Positions 17,314 through 27,236 are shown, counted from the stretch's first letter. The stretch is 64,000 nt of DNA from CAMLJR01 sp964631955 (GCA_964631955.1 CAZWBA010000013.1:33929-97928); one strand, 5' to 3'. The notes: generated by a model from the letters alone, not told the origin. Program-made: numbers and translations.

Positions 17314-18225
17314 ATGTCACAGCTCAGATTCGACGACCGTGTCGCCGTTATCACCGGAGGCGGCAGAGGCCTGGGCCGCGCTTACGCCGAACTGCTCGCA
17401 GCGCGCGGTGCAAAGGTCGTCATCAACGATCCCGGCGTCAGTTTGAAAGGTGACGGCCTCACCGAAGATCCCGCTGCCGAAACCGTCGCTGCGATTAAAG
17501 CCGCCGGTGGCGAAGCCGTAGCGAATAGAGATTCCGTCGCCACTCCCGAAGGCGGCAAAGCGATCATTCAATCGGCGCTCGATCATTACGGCCGCATCGA
17601 TATTCTCATTCACAACGCCGGTGTGGTGCGTCGCGCGCCGCTCACGGAAATGTCGTACGAAGATTTCGAATTCGTGCTCGATGTGCATCTGCGCGGCGCG
17701 TTTCATGTCGTGCGCGCCGCATTTCCCCTCATGTGCAGCGCCGGTTACGGGCGCGTGGTGCTGACGGGTTCGATCAACGGTTTATACGGCAATTATCAAA
17801 ATGCGAATTACAGCGCTGCGAAAGGCGGCACGCATGCGTTGTCGAATGTCGTCGCACTCGAAGGCGCTGCGCACAATGTGAAGAGCAATGTGATTTTGCC
17901 GGCGGCGGTGACTCGCATGTCGGAAGGCGTCGATACCTCGCAGTTTCCACCGATGCCGCCGGAAATGGTTGCAGCCGCGGTCGGCTGGCTGGCGCATGAA
18001 TCGTGTTCGGTTTCCGGCGAAATGCTGATTTCGGCAGCCGGTCGCGTGGCGCGCGCGTATGTCGCCGAAACGCACGGCGTTTATCGTCCCGAGTGGAGCA
18101 TTGAAGATATCGCAGCGCAAATCGATCCGATTCGCGGCACCGACACGCCGGTGTTATTCGAGCCGGTGCCGTCGGGTCAGCTCGATCATCTGAAATACGG
18201 TTTCGCGATGGCGATGAAGCGCTGA
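17314..18225 (+). CDS. Short-chain dehydrogenase (HSD17B4-like SDR)
   Basis: This 303-residue NAD(P)-dependent oxidoreductase has the cofactor motif TGGGRGLGRAYA (residues 14-25), HNAGV, catalytic Ser near 153, and YSAAK with Tyr166 and Lys170. The N-terminal pattern (ALA-rich with VINDPG) resembles the hydroxyacyl-CoA dehydrogenase domain of peroxisomal multifunctional enzyme 2, so a 3-hydroxyacyl-CoA substrate is likely. GGGAGA precedes the ATG. Neighbouring genes encode CoA-ester enzymes, in keeping with a beta-oxidation-like role. Confidence 0.85.
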   Translation: MSQLRFDDRVAVITGGGRGLGRAYAELLAARGAKVVINDPGVSLKGDGLTEDPAAETVAAIKAAGGEAVANRDSVATPEGGKAIIQSALDHYGRIDILIHNAGVVRRAPLTEMSYEDFEFVLDVHLRGAFHVVRAAFPLMCSAGYGRVVLTGSINGLYGNYQNANYSAAKGGTHALSNVVALEGAAHNVKSNVILPAAVTRMSEGVDTSQFPPMPPEMVAAAVGWLAHESCSVSGEMLISAAGRVARAYVAETHGVYRPEWSIEDIAAQIDPIRGTDTPVLFEPVPSGQLDHLKYGFAMAMKR

Positions 18226-18232
18226 TTTGGTT

Positions 18233-18255
18233 CCCCTCTCCCATTTGGGGGAGGG
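18233..18255. repeat. Intergenic palindrome CCCTCTCCCATTTGGGGGAGGG family
   Basis: This is a short inverted repeat just after the SDR stop, of the same family as 12940-12961 and 44589-44611. Confidence 0.7.
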
Positions 18256-18289
18256 AATATCAATTAAAAATAACGCGGGGAATAATTTC

Positions 18290-19882
18290 ATGTCAGAACA
18301 AACCAGCCGCTACACATCGTCAATTTCCGAAAAAGTCGCTGAAGGTTGGTCGCTAGAAAGGCTCACTAAACCGAGCCGTTTATTCGGCTCTAACGGTATG
18401 CGCTTAGGCACGGATGGTCGCGTGTATGTGGCGCAGGTTTCCGGCAGTCAGGTCAGCGCGATCGATGTGAATACCGGCGAGATCGAAACGATCAGCCCGC
18501 TCGGCGGCGACATCATTGCGCCCGACGATCTGGTGTTCGATCCGCAGGGCAATCTGTACGTCACCGAAATTTCCGAGGGCCGCGTCGGCGCGCTCGATAC
18601 CAAAGGCAATTACCGCGTCGTGTACGGCGATATCCCGTGCGCGAATCCGATTACGTTTTATCAGGGCCGTCTGTTCGCGGGTGAATGCCGTCCCGGCGGG
18701 CGCATCATGGAACTGGATTTGAACGGCGGGCCTGCGCGCATCATCGCTGACAATTTAATGATGCCGAATGCAATGGAAGTCGGTCCCGACGGCAAATTGT
18801 ATTTTCCGCAGATGGGCACCAATGAAATCTGCCGCGTGAGTCTCGATGGCGGCGCCATCGAAAAAGTCGCGGGCGATCTCGGCGTACCCGATTCCGTCAA
18901 ATTCGACGCGAAAGGTTTCATCGTGTCGACGCAGGTGGCGAGCGGGCAGGTATTGCGCATCGATCCGCGTACGGGCGAAAAAACCACGCTCGCGCAACTC
19001 TCGCCGGGTCTCGATAATCTCGTCTTCGTCGGCGACCGTTTATTCGTGTCGAACATCAGCGGGCGCGTCGATGAAGTGCTCGCCGATGGCAGCTCGCGCT
19101 CGGTCATTCCCGATTGCCTGCTGTTCCCGCTCGGGCTGGCCGTCGATACCGATGGCGCCCTGCTGATTGCCGATGGCGGTTTTTCTTATTCGTTGAAAGA
19201 CGGCACGCGGCAAACGCTCGGCATGTTCTTCACGCCGGGTTATCCGGGTTATGTGCGCGGCGTCGTGAATACCGGCGCGGGAGAATTCGTCGTCACCACA
19301 TCGGCGGGGCAGGTTTCGCGCTGGTGGCCCGCGCAACAGAAACACGAAGTGCTCGCCGAAGGCTTCGATCGCCCCTATGGCATTGCAGCGACCGCGAGCG
19401 GCGCCGTGGTATTTGCCGATGCGGGAACGGGCCGTGTGCTTGCGATTCAAGCGGGCGGCGTCGAAGTGCTTGCGAGCGATTTGCAGGAGCCGAAAGGCGT
19501 TGCGATCGGCGCCGATGGCACCTGCTTCGTCAGCGAAGAAACTGCCGGCAGAGTGGTGAACATAGGACGCGGCGGCGTCGATACTGTCGTCGATAATCTG
19601 CAACAGCCGCAGGGCCTGCTCGTGCACGGCGATTCGCTGTATATCGTCGATGCGGGCAGCAAGGAAGTCATCGAATACAACCTCGTCAACAAATCGCGTC
19701 GCACCATCGCATCGGGTCTGCCGCTCGGCGCTCCTGAAGGTGTGACGCCGAAATTCCTCAAGCCGTTTCCACCGTTATCGGGATCGATGGGCAATTTCGC
19801 CGGAATCGCCACCGATGCAGGCGGCACCATCTATGTTTCCGCCGATGCCGAAGGCAGCGTGATCGCGCTGCGTTCGCGTTAA
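18290..19882 (+). CDS. SMP-30/NHL-type beta-propeller protein
   Basis: This 530-residue protein is built of repeated blades with the pattern DG(K/R)LYxxxxGxxxIxRId (for example residues about 30-60, 75-105 and 160-190). That matches SMP-30/gluconolactonase, virginiamycin lyase-like or NHL propellers. Two propellers of five to six blades fit the length. No signal peptide is visible, so it is probably cytoplasmic. It may be a lactonase hydrolysing a lactone formed by a Baeyer-Villiger-type step elsewhere, but that is speculation. The ATG at 18290 follows a GGGG site. Confidence 0.75.
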   Translation: MSEQTSRYTSSISEKVAEGWSLERLTKPSRLFGSNGMRLGTDGRVYVAQVSGSQVSAIDVNTGEIETISPLGGDIIAPDDLVFDPQGNLYVTEISEGRVGALDTKGNYRVVYGDIPCANPITFYQGRLFAGECRPGGRIMELDLNGGPARIIADNLMMPNAMEVGPDGKLYFPQMGTNEICRVSLDGGAIEKVAGDLGVPDSVKFDAKGFIVSTQVASGQVLRIDPRTGEKTTLAQLSPGLDNLVFVGDRLFVSNISGRVDEVLADGSSRSVIPDCLLFPLGLAVDTDGALLIADGGFSYSLKDGTRQTLGMFFTPGYPGYVRGVVNTGAGEFVVTTSAGQVSRWWPAQQKHEVLAEGFDRPYGIAATASGAVVFADAGTGRVLAIQAGGVEVLASDLQEPKGVAIGADGTCFVSEETAGRVVNIGRGGVDTVVDNLQQPQGLLVHGDSLYIVDAGSKEVIEYNLVNKSRRTIASGLPLGAPEGVTPKFLKPFPPLSGSMGNFAGIATDAGGTIYVSADAEGSVIALRSR

Positions 19883-19921
19883 CTTTTATCGCTTGAAATA
19901 ATTAATTGATCGGAGTTATCG

Positions 19922-20353
19922 ATGACCGAGGTTGTAAACACCAGCGCGCCCGAAGGCTGGACGCGCAAGGCGATGAAGGGCCTGCCCGGCGCCATCGAGG
20001 CGCTGTGGACCAAGCGCGACGGCGATAGCTGGCGTTACGCGCTGCAGCTCGATGCCAGTCACTGCAATGCGCAGGGCATGGTTCACGGCGGCGTGCTGAT
20101 GACGTTCGCCGATCACGCGCTGTCGCTGATGATCTGGGAGGCATCGGGCCGCGCGATGTGCTCGACCGTGCACCTCGATTCGCATTTTCTGAAAGCGGTG
20201 CGCGCGCCGGCTTTCGTCGAGCTCGATGGAAAAATTTTGCAGCAGGGGAAAAGCACCGCCTTCGCGCGCGGCACCCTGCGCGTCGATGGCGTCGATGTCA
20301 TGGAAGCGACCGGCGTGTGGAGCATTGCCCGCGCGCCGAACCCGACCGCGTAA
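19922..20353 (+). CDS. PaaI-family hot-dog thioesterase
   Basis: This 143-residue single hot-dog domain has GMVHGGVLMTFADHAL (residues about 42-57), the PaaI-type active-site helix, and a C-terminal strand VMEATGVWSIAR. Such enzymes release free acids from aryl- or acyl-CoA esters, often as a relief valve for CoA in catabolic pathways. GGAG precedes the ATG. It is the last of the CoA-ester genes on this strand before the GC-rich ion-transport block. Confidence 0.87.
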   Translation: MTEVVNTSAPEGWTRKAMKGLPGAIEALWTKRDGDSWRYALQLDASHCNAQGMVHGGVLMTFADHALSLMIWEASGRAMCSTVHLDSHFLKAVRAPAFVELDGKILQQGKSTAFARGTLRVDGVDVMEATGVWSIARAPNPTA

Positions 20354-20390
20354 CCATCAATCGCTCGCCGCCCATTCTTCCGGAGTTCCC

Positions 20391-20969
20391 ATGGAATCGC
20401 TGTTCGTTTCGACCGGTGTCGTCGCGCTTGCGGAAATCGGCGACAAAACCCAGCTGCTCGCGTTTCTTCTCGCCGCCCGCTTCAAAAAGCCGCTTCCCAT
20501 CATTCTCGGCATCCTCTGCGCCACCATCGTCAATCACGGTCTCGCCGGCGCGCTGGGCGCGTGGATCACCGCCACCGTCAGGCCGGACATACTGCGCTGG
20601 ATTCTGGGCGCGTCCTTCATCGGCATGGCGATATGGACGCTGATTCCCGACAAGATCGACGAGGAGGAAACCCGCATCGCGCAGAAATTCGGTGTCTTCG
20701 GCGCGACCCTCATCACCTTCTTTTTTGCCGAAATGGGCGACAAGACCCAGATCGCGACGATTGCGATGTCCGCGCATTACGCGACGGCACTGCTGGTCGT
20801 CATCGGCACCACGCTGGGGATGCTGATCGCCGATGTGCCCGCCGTCTTTGTCGGCGACAGGCTGGCCGCCCGCATCCCGATGAAGCTAGTGCATGCGGTC
20901 GCGGCGGCGATATTCGCGCTGCTCGGCGTGGCGACCTTGCTCGGCTTCGGCAGCCGCTTCGGGTTGTGA
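20391..20969 (+). CDS. TMEM165/GDT1-family cation transporter
   Basis: This 192-residue membrane protein of about six helices carries the two signature ExGDKT motifs, at residues 15-20 and 114-119, one per inverted half. Relatives transport Mn2+ and/or Ca2+ (bacterial MneA, yeast Gdt1). The ATG at 20391 follows CGGAG. The gene opens a block with visibly higher GC than its surroundings. It is convergent with a CaCA antiporter, consistent with a divalent-cation role. Confidence 0.92.
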   Translation: MESLFVSTGVVALAEIGDKTQLLAFLLAARFKKPLPIILGILCATIVNHGLAGALGAWITATVRPDILRWILGASFIGMAIWTLIPDKIDEEETRIAQKFGVFGATLITFFFAEMGDKTQIATIAMSAHYATALLVVIGTTLGMLIADVPAVFVGDRLAARIPMKLVHAVAAAIFALLGVATLLGFGSRFGL

Positions 20970-20990
20970 CCCGCCCGCTCGTGACCGGCT

Positions 20991-21974
20991 TCAGCTGCGC
21001 GCGAACAGCAGCACCGACAGGTAGGCCAGATAGGCCGCGACGAAGACGCCGCCCTCACGCCGGGAAACCAGCCGTTCGCTTTTGAAGACCGGCAGGCACA
21101 CCAGCGCCACCGCCGCCGCCAGCGGCAGATCGATCCACAGGATTTCATCGCTGACATTTACACCCCCCGGTGCGACCACGCAGGTGATGCCGAGAATGAC
21201 CAGGATGTTGTAGGTGCTGCTCCCGATCAGGTTGCCGATGGCGACGTCGCGGTCGTTCTTGTACGTCGCCATCAGCGTCGTCGCCAGCTCCGGTGCCGAA
21301 GTGCCCATGGCGACGATGGTCAGCCCGATCAGCGCGTCCGACACGCCGTAGGTCTCGGCGATATCGGTGGCGCCGGCCACCAGCCACTGGGCGCCGACAA
21401 TGGCCGCCGCGATACCCGCCGCCAGTAGCGTCACATTGCGGATGCCATCGCCGATACCGCGTCCGGCGCCCACCGCCGCAGCACTGTACTCCTCCGAAAA
21501 CTCCCGCTGCATGGCCCGCACTTCCAGCCGGCTGAGCTGCACCATCGCCACCGTGTAGACGAACGCCGCCAGCAGCAGCCCGACGCCCTCGAAGCGGCTG
21601 AGCACGCCATCCCAGGCCATGACGATGAGCACCAGCGCCGAGCCGATCATGACCGGCACGTCGAGCTTGATGCTCATCAGCCGGACCGGCAGCGGCCGCA
21701 GCAGCGCACTCAGGCCGAGAATGAACAGGATGTTGAAGATATTGGTGCCGGCGATATTGCCGACCGCCAGCGGGCCCTTGCCCTCGGCGGCAGCGGTGAT
21801 GCCCACCGCCAGCTCGGGCGTGCTGGTGCCGACCGAAACGATGGTGAGGCCGATGACGATGGGTCTGATGCCGAGCATCGCCGCAAAGCGGGAAGCGCCG
21901 CGCAGCAGCATTTCGGCGCCGATGACGACGACCACGAGGCCGGCGAGAAAAACGGCGGCGGGGTGGAACTCCAC
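20991..21974 (-). CDS. Calcium/sodium antiporter (CaCA family, YrbG-like)
   Basis: This 327-residue membrane protein has two homologous halves, each with an alpha-repeat: GTSTPELAVG near residue 50 and GTSAPELATT near residue 210. Each is followed by the GNIxGTNIFN / GNLIGSSTYN segment, as in the YrbG group. The frame is open much further upstream through the universal stress protein gene; GTG 21974 gives the normal family length and is placed directly behind that gene's stop. The gene probably exports Ca2+ in exchange for Na+. Confidence 0.9.
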   Translation of the reverse strand: MEFHPAAVFLAGLVVVVIGAEMLLRGASRFAAMLGIRPIVIGLTIVSVGTSTPELAVGITAAAEGKGPLAVGNIAGTNIFNILFILGLSALLRPLPVRLMSIKLDVPVMIGSALVLIVMAWDGVLSRFEGVGLLLAAFVYTVAMVQLSRLEVRAMQREFSEEYSAAAVGAGRGIGDGIRNVTLLAAGIAAAIVGAQWLVAGATDIAETYGVSDALIGLTIVAMGTSAPELATTLMATYKNDRDVAIGNLIGSSTYNILVILGITCVVAPGGVNVSDEILWIDLPLAAAVALVCLPVFKSERLVSRREGGVFVAAYLAYLSVLLFARS

Positions 21975-21975
21975 G

Positions 21976-22860
21976 TCAGCGGCCGCCGGCTGGCGGTTCG
22001 CGCACGAGCAGTTCGTCGCAGGGCAGCCAGTCGAGCAGCTTGATCGCCGAACCGCCGAGCACCGTGCTGAGCAGGCGGTTGCGGCCGTAGGCTCCCAGCG
22101 CCACCAGATCGACTTCATGGCGGCGGACGTAATCGGTCAGCGACACTTCCAGCGCGCCAGCCGCGATCACCGGCCGGACCACCGCGCCCTCGGGAAGCCG
22201 CGTGGCGGCAATAAACTCGGCGCATTGATGCAGTTCGGCGGCGAAGTCGACGCCGGTATCGGGCAGATAGTCGGCGCGTCTCTGCACTTGCTGTTCGCAG
22301 GCGTGATACAGAACCAGCTCGCGCCCGGGAAACAGGTGCGCCGCCGTCGACAGCGCGTGCCGCGAGGTTTCGGAAAAGTCCGTGGCGACCACTATCTGCC
22401 GGTATGCACCGTGCGGCCGGTTGCGCACCACCAGCAGAGGCTGCGACAGCGCGCGCGCCAGGCGCTCGACCATCGACCCGAGCAGGAAGCGGCCCAGCAG
22501 TTCGTTCCGCGCCACGCCGGTCACCACCAGTCCGCAGTCGGCGCTGGTCGCCGTCTCCGCAATGCAGCGCGCCGGATCGCTGGCGCTGACGATCCGCATG
22601 GTCGCTGGAAGATCCAGCCCGGCGAGGTCGCGGGTGAGCTGCCGGCGCGCCAGCTGCACCACCTGCTCGTCGCTTTCGCCCACCGCCCAGGCCAGTGCGG
22701 TGGCGGGCGAGGCGCCGGCGTCGAGCACATTCAGCGCGATCAGTTCGGCGCTCCATTCCTTCGCGAGCTGCGCGGCCCGGTCCAGGGCACGATCGGAGCG
22801 GGCGCTGAGATCGGTGGCCAGCAGCAGCCGTGCCGGTGGAACGATGGTTGGTGTCGTCAT
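21976..22860 (-). CDS. Tandem-domain universal stress protein
   Basis: This 294-residue protein has two UspA domains: the first begins LLLATDLSARSDRALDRAA (residue ~12) and the second begins IVVATDFSETSRHALSTAA (residue ~155). The first domain ends in VVTGVARNELLGRFLLGS and the second in VALGAYGRNRLLSTVLGGS, both matching the nucleotide-binding Gx2Gx9G(S/T) region. Tandem Usp proteins often accompany ion transporters. It precedes the antiporter by one base and follows the P-type ATPase, so the three likely form one transcript. Confidence 0.9.
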   Translation of the reverse strand: MTTPTIVPPARLLLATDLSARSDRALDRAAQLAKEWSAELIALNVLDAGASPATALAWAVGESDEQVVQLARRQLTRDLAGLDLPATMRIVSASDPARCIAETATSADCGLVVTGVARNELLGRFLLGSMVERLARALSQPLLVVRNRPHGAYRQIVVATDFSETSRHALSTAAHLFPGRELVLYHACEQQVQRRADYLPDTGVDFAAELHQCAEFIAATRLPEGAVVRPVIAAGALEVSLTDYVRRHEVDLVALGAYGRNRLLSTVLGGSAIKLLDWLPCDELLVREPPAGGR

Positions 22861-22891
22861 GAGCTTGCTTCCCGTTGCGCGTTGAATTCGT

Positions 22892-25618
22892 TCAGGCCGG
22901 TGCGGAGTGTGCGGGAGGGCGGGCCCGCCGCACCACCCACTTCTCCAGCTCGGCGATAAAGAATACCAGCAGCCCGGCGCCGATCACCTTGACCCACTCC
23001 AGCGCGGACAGCGCCGTCGAATCGAAGATGGCCTGCGCGGCCGGCAGGTTGGTAAAGACGATCTGCAGCAGTATGCAGGCAGCTATCGACCAGAGGATGT
23101 AGCGATTACCGGTCAGCCCCCGGCGGGTGAGGACGGAGGCGAAGAGATAGCGGCTGTTCAGCAGATAGCAGATTTCCGCCGCGACGACGGCATTGACCGC
23201 CATCGTGCGTGCGGTTTCGAGGCTGGCGCCGTGGTCGAGTTCCCACAGAAACAGGCCGAGCGCGCCGATCATCATCAGCGTGGAAACGAGCAGGATGCGC
23301 CAGAGGAAGAAGCCGGACAGCAGCGCCTCCGCCGGTGGCCGCGGACGCCGGTCCATGATGCCGCGCTCCGCCGGCTCGAACGCCAGCGCCAGCCCGAGCG
23401 TGCTGGAGGTGACCATGTTGATCCACAGCACCTGCACCGGCGTCAGCGGCAGCGCCAGCTCGAACAGGATGGCCGCGATCACCACCAGCGATTCGCCGCC
23501 GTTGGTGGGCAGCATGAACAGGATGAATTTTTTCAGATTGTCGTAGACCGCCCGGCCCTCCCGCACGGCGGCGGCGATGGTGGCGAAGTTGTCGTCCGCC
23601 AGCACCATGTCCGCCGCTTCCTTCGCGGCCTCGGTACCCTTGAGCCCCATCGCCACACCGACATCGGCGCGCTTGAGCGCGGGCGCATCGTTGACGCCAT
23701 CGCCGGTCATCGCGACGATCTCGCCGTTCGCCTGCAGCGCCTGCACCAGCCGCAGTTTGTGTTCGGGATTGGCGCGCGCGAAGACATCGACCTCGGCGAC
23801 CACCCGGCGCAGCGCGGCATCATCCATGAAAGCGATTTCCGCGCCGGTGATCGCCGGTTTGCCGGCGCCGATGGCGAGCTGGCTGCCGATGGCCCGCGCC
23901 GTTTCCGCATGATCCCCGGTGATCATCTTCACGTGGATGCCGGCCGCGTGACAGTCGCTCACCGCCCGCATCGACTCCTCGCGCGGCGGGTCGATGATGC
24001 CGACCAGCGCCAGCAGGGTGTAGCCGCTTTCCACGTCGCTGAACTGCAGATGTCCGCTGGCCGGAGTGGCCCGGCGGTAAGCGAGCGCCAGCAAACGCAG
24101 ACCGCGGGCGGCGATATCGGTCGCCGCGCGCCGCCAGTAATCGGCGTCGACCGGGTGCTCGCCGGCGGCGGTCAGCTGCGCGGCGCACATGTCGAGGATG
24201 CGTTCGGGCGCGCCTTTCACGAAAATCCAGGACTCACCGTCGCTGTCGAGGTGGTGTGTCGCCATGAAGCGGTGCTGCGATTCGAACGGGATCGAATCGA
24301 CGCGGGGCCAGGCCTCGTGGGCGAGATGCTGGGTGAAGCCGGCCTTGCCGCCCATCGCCAGCAGCGCGCCCTCGGTGGGATCGCCCTCGACGCGCCACTG
24401 ACCGTTTTCCTCACACAGGCGCGCGTCGTTGCAGAGCACGCCGGCGCGAATCGCCAGCGACAGTTCGGGATAGTGTTCGACATCGACGAGATGGCCGGCG
24501 CTGCTGAAATCGCCCGCCGGCGCGTAGCCGACACCGCCGACTTCGAACACACGATCGGCGCAGACCACGCGCTGCACGGTCATTTCGTTGCGCGTCAGCG
24601 TGCCGGTCTTGTCGGAGCAGATGACCGTCACCGAGCCCAGCGTCTCGACGGCGGGAAGATTGCGGACGATGGCGTTGCGCCGCGCCATGCGCTGCACCCC
24701 CAGCGCGAGCGTGACGGTCATGATGGCGGGCAGGCCTTCGGGAATGGCGGAGGCCGCGAGCGCCACCACCATCATGAACATGTCGGCGGGCGCATGGCCG
24801 CGCCAGAACGTGCCGAGCGCGAACGTGGCGGCGCACATCGCCAGAATGGCCAGCGCCAGCCGCCGGCCGAAGCGGTCGATCTGGCGCAAAAGCGGCGTCG
24901 ACAGGCTGCGGATGCCGGTGAGCAGCTGATTGATTCTGCCCAGCTCGGTCGCGGCGCCGGTGGCAACCACGATGCCGGTGGCCTGCCCGTAGACGACCAG
25001 CGCGCCGGAATACGCCATGCTGAAGCGGTCGCCCAGCGGGGCGTCGATGTCGACAGCCTCGACATCCTTCTCGGCGGGCAGCGACTCGCCCGTCAGCGCC
25101 GCCTCTTCGACGCGCAGCGCCTTCACCGATACCAGCCGCAGATCCGCCGGCACCCGATCGCCGGAGGCGAGCAGCACGCGGTCGCCCGGCACCAGATCGG
25201 CGGCGTCGATCTCGGCGCGACGGCCGTCGCGGATGACCGTCGCGTGCGGCGACAGCATGGCGCGGATACCGTCGAGCGCCGCCTCGGCCTTGCCCTCCTG
25301 AATGAAACCGATGACGGCATTGATGACGACGGCGACGAGCAGCACACCGGTATCGACCCAGTGACCGAGCATGGCCGTGATCGCGGCGGCGGCCAGAATG
25401 ACGTAGAGCAGAACGTTGTGAAACTGCATCAGCAGACGCAGCAGCGGCCCGCGCCGCTTCGGCGGTGCCAGCCGGTTCGCACCATGCCGCGCGAGCCGCC
25501 GGGCCACTTCCGCCGCCGTCAGCCCGTCCGCGCCGCTCTGCAATGCCTGCGCGACATCTTCAGGGCTCTGTGCGTGCCAGTTCGGGGAGTCGGACGAATT
25601 CACCACGCGCTCAGTCAT
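22892..25618 (-). CDS. P2-type cation-transporting ATPase
   Basis: This protein of about 908 residues has the full order of Ca2+/Na+-type P-ATPases: N-terminal cation ATPase domain, actuator loop with TGESLPAEK, PEGLPAIMTVTLALG in the M4 ion-binding helix, DKTGTLTRNEMTV with the phosphorylated Asp, the KGAPERILDMC nucleotide site, TGDGVNDAPALK, and C-terminal helices. This matches bacterial PMR1/SERCA-like pumps. Start 25618 is preferred (GGAAACGG upstream); ATG 25657 and 25633 are alternatives without a site. The gene is GC-rich and forms an ion-homeostasis unit with the Usp and antiporter genes. Confidence 0.92.
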   Translation of the reverse strand: MTERVVNSSDSPNWHAQSPEDVAQALQSGADGLTAAEVARRLARHGANRLAPPKRRGPLLRLLMQFHNVLLYVILAAAAITAMLGHWVDTGVLLVAVVINAVIGFIQEGKAEAALDGIRAMLSPHATVIRDGRRAEIDAADLVPGDRVLLASGDRVPADLRLVSVKALRVEEAALTGESLPAEKDVEAVDIDAPLGDRFSMAYSGALVVYGQATGIVVATGAATELGRINQLLTGIRSLSTPLLRQIDRFGRRLALAILAMCAATFALGTFWRGHAPADMFMMVVALAASAIPEGLPAIMTVTLALGVQRMARRNAIVRNLPAVETLGSVTVICSDKTGTLTRNEMTVQRVVCADRVFEVGGVGYAPAGDFSSAGHLVDVEHYPELSLAIRAGVLCNDARLCEENGQWRVEGDPTEGALLAMGGKAGFTQHLAHEAWPRVDSIPFESQHRFMATHHLDSDGESWIFVKGAPERILDMCAAQLTAAGEHPVDADYWRRAATDIAARGLRLLALAYRRATPASGHLQFSDVESGYTLLALVGIIDPPREESMRAVSDCHAAGIHVKMITGDHAETARAIGSQLAIGAGKPAITGAEIAFMDDAALRRVVAEVDVFARANPEHKLRLVQALQANGEIVAMTGDGVNDAPALKRADVGVAMGLKGTEAAKEAADMVLADDNFATIAAAVREGRAVYDNLKKFILFMLPTNGGESLVVIAAILFELALPLTPVQVLWINMVTSSTLGLALAFEPAERGIMDRRPRPPAEALLSGFFLWRILLVSTLMMIGALGLFLWELDHGASLETARTMAVNAVVAAEICYLLNSRYLFASVLTRRGLTGNRYILWSIAACILLQIVFTNLPAAQAIFDSTALSALEWVKVIGAGLLVFFIAELEKWVVRRARPPAHSAPA

Positions 25619-25844
25619 CGATGCCGTTTCCATCGGCGCGGACACCGGTCCCGCCATGAAGCGGCGCGGCGGCGCGGGATGGTGCCGCCACCGTCAGCGT
25701 AAAATGTCCAGGGATCGTCGGGATCGGCATGCCGGCTTTCATCGTTTCGAGAGGAAACGTGAGTCTAAAACCCGGGCAGTGGCAATGTCACTGCCGCCGG
25801 CCGGAATGCCACGGCAGTTTGCGCAGGGACACCGCAACGAAAAT

Positions 25845-27236
25845 CTACGAACGCAGGTAGCGGTCGAGCTCGCGGTGCATGTTCAAAATCAGTTTCTCCT
25901 GATTTTGGGCGAGCCACACCTGCTTCATTCCCTGCGAATGCAGACCGACCTGCACACGCGGCAGATTGCCGAGATCCTGGCGCGGAATCAGTCCAACCTG
26001 CATCGGATCGGTGATTTCCTCCACCGTTGCGCGCTCCCATGTCACGGCTTCGGGATACGTGCGCACCGAACGGATTTCGAAAATGCATTTATCGACATCG
26101 GTGGGATGCGGCAGCACCCGGTAAATCGCCGCGCTGCCCGCCTGCACGAGCACGAGAATATTCGGGAAAATGATGTTCACGCCGCCCCAGCGCGCGAGAT
26201 GTTCGGGCGTCAGCTTCGGCAGCGGACGTTTCGATGCAGCCGCCGTCGCGTATTGCAATTTCACATATTCGGCGCCGATGTTCGCATCGGGCGGCAGATT
26301 TTTATCTTTGAGCGAGCGCAGCAGCTCGATATCGTCTCCGATGATCATTGCGCCCAGACCTTCGGCGGTCAGATTCATGCGCGTGGCCATCGCATCGATC
26401 AGGCCGTTGATATCGACGACCTTCTCCTGCACGTGGCCGGCGATCGGGGTTTTTTCGCCGCCGTAGAAATAGCCGTGACCGTTTTCCAGCGCGGTGTACG
26501 TGAGATGACGGAAAAACATATCGCCGTCTTCGAGATCGCCGTACACCACTTCGCTGCCGACCTTTTCCAGTTGCGGATGCGTGGCCGAAACGTGATAGGC
26601 CTCGTAAAACGCCTCCTGCGCCACTTTCCAGTTGCACGGAATTTCGGTGCGCTTCCACCACATGTGGTGCATATCGCCGATCACGAAATCGTCGAGGAAC
26701 GTACGCATCGGTGCGATGAAATCGTCGAAGGGTTCCGGCTTGTCGCTCAGATTGATGAAAACGAATCCGCCGTAAACGGCCGAATGCACTTCGCGCATCG
26801 CGACATCGCCGTCCTGCAGATTGCCATTATTGAATTCCTTGCGCTCCAGCACCATTTTGATATTGCCGTCGAGATCCCAGCGCCAGCCATGATACGGACA
26901 GATGATTTTGCCTTCCTTGAAATGACCGCAACCGTCGCCGAGCGTGGTGCCGCGATGCGGACAGAAGTTGTAATACGCCTTGATCGAGTTTTCATCCGCG
27001 CGCACTAACAGAATCGATTGGTCGCCGATTTTGTAGGTCGTGTAATCGCCGACCGCCGGAATTTCATCGACGCGCGCCGCGACCTGCCAGACACGATTCC
27101 ACAGTTTGTCGAATTCCAGTTTTGCGAATCCGGCATCGGTGTAACGCCCCACGCCGAGGCCCTGTCCAAATACCTGCCAGCGTTTCGGCCAGCTCGCATC
27201 ATCGGTGGCAGTGCTTTTTGCAATCAGGGCGCTCAT
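25845..27236 (-). CDS. Rieske ring-hydroxylating oxygenase, large subunit (copy 1)
   Basis: This 463-residue protein has an N-terminal Rieske [2Fe-2S] domain, with Cys92 and His94 in FCPHRG and Cys113 and His116 in CPYHGW. The C-terminal catalytic domain carries the mononuclear-iron region with EAYHVSATHPQ. It would hydroxylate an organic ring with O2. No ferredoxin, reductase or small subunit gene is adjacent. ATG 27236 is chosen for its GAGGAAAATCCT leader. It is divergent from a 2OG dioxygenase, and an FNR/Anr-type box lies between them. Two related genes of the same length occur at 32703 and 53836. Confidence 0.9.
   Translation of the reverse strand: MSALIAKSTATDDASWPKRWQVFGQGLGVGRYTDAGFAKLEFDKLWNRVWQVAARVDEIPAVGDYTTYKIGDQSILLVRADENSIKAYYNFCPHRGTTLGDGCGHFKEGKIICPYHGWRWDLDGNIKMVLERKEFNNGNLQDGDVAMREVHSAVYGGFVFINLSDKPEPFDDFIAPMRTFLDDFVIGDMHHMWWKRTEIPCNWKVAQEAFYEAYHVSATHPQLEKVGSEVVYGDLEDGDMFFRHLTYTALENGHGYFYGGEKTPIAGHVQEKVVDINGLIDAMATRMNLTAEGLGAMIIGDDIELLRSLKDKNLPPDANIGAEYVKLQYATAAASKRPLPKLTPEHLARWGGVNIIFPNILVLVQAGSAAIYRVLPHPTDVDKCIFEIRSVRTYPEAVTWERATVEEITDPMQVGLIPRQDLGNLPRVQVGLHSQGMKQVWLAQNQEKLILNMHRELDRYLRS

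Noticed and set aside
22907..25702. 931-residue open frame antisense to the P-type ATPase gene
   Set aside because: It mirrors a clear P-type ATPase frame, is rich in Arg/Asp/Gln/His shadow composition and has no recognisable domain; GC-rich coding DNA often leaves such shadows.
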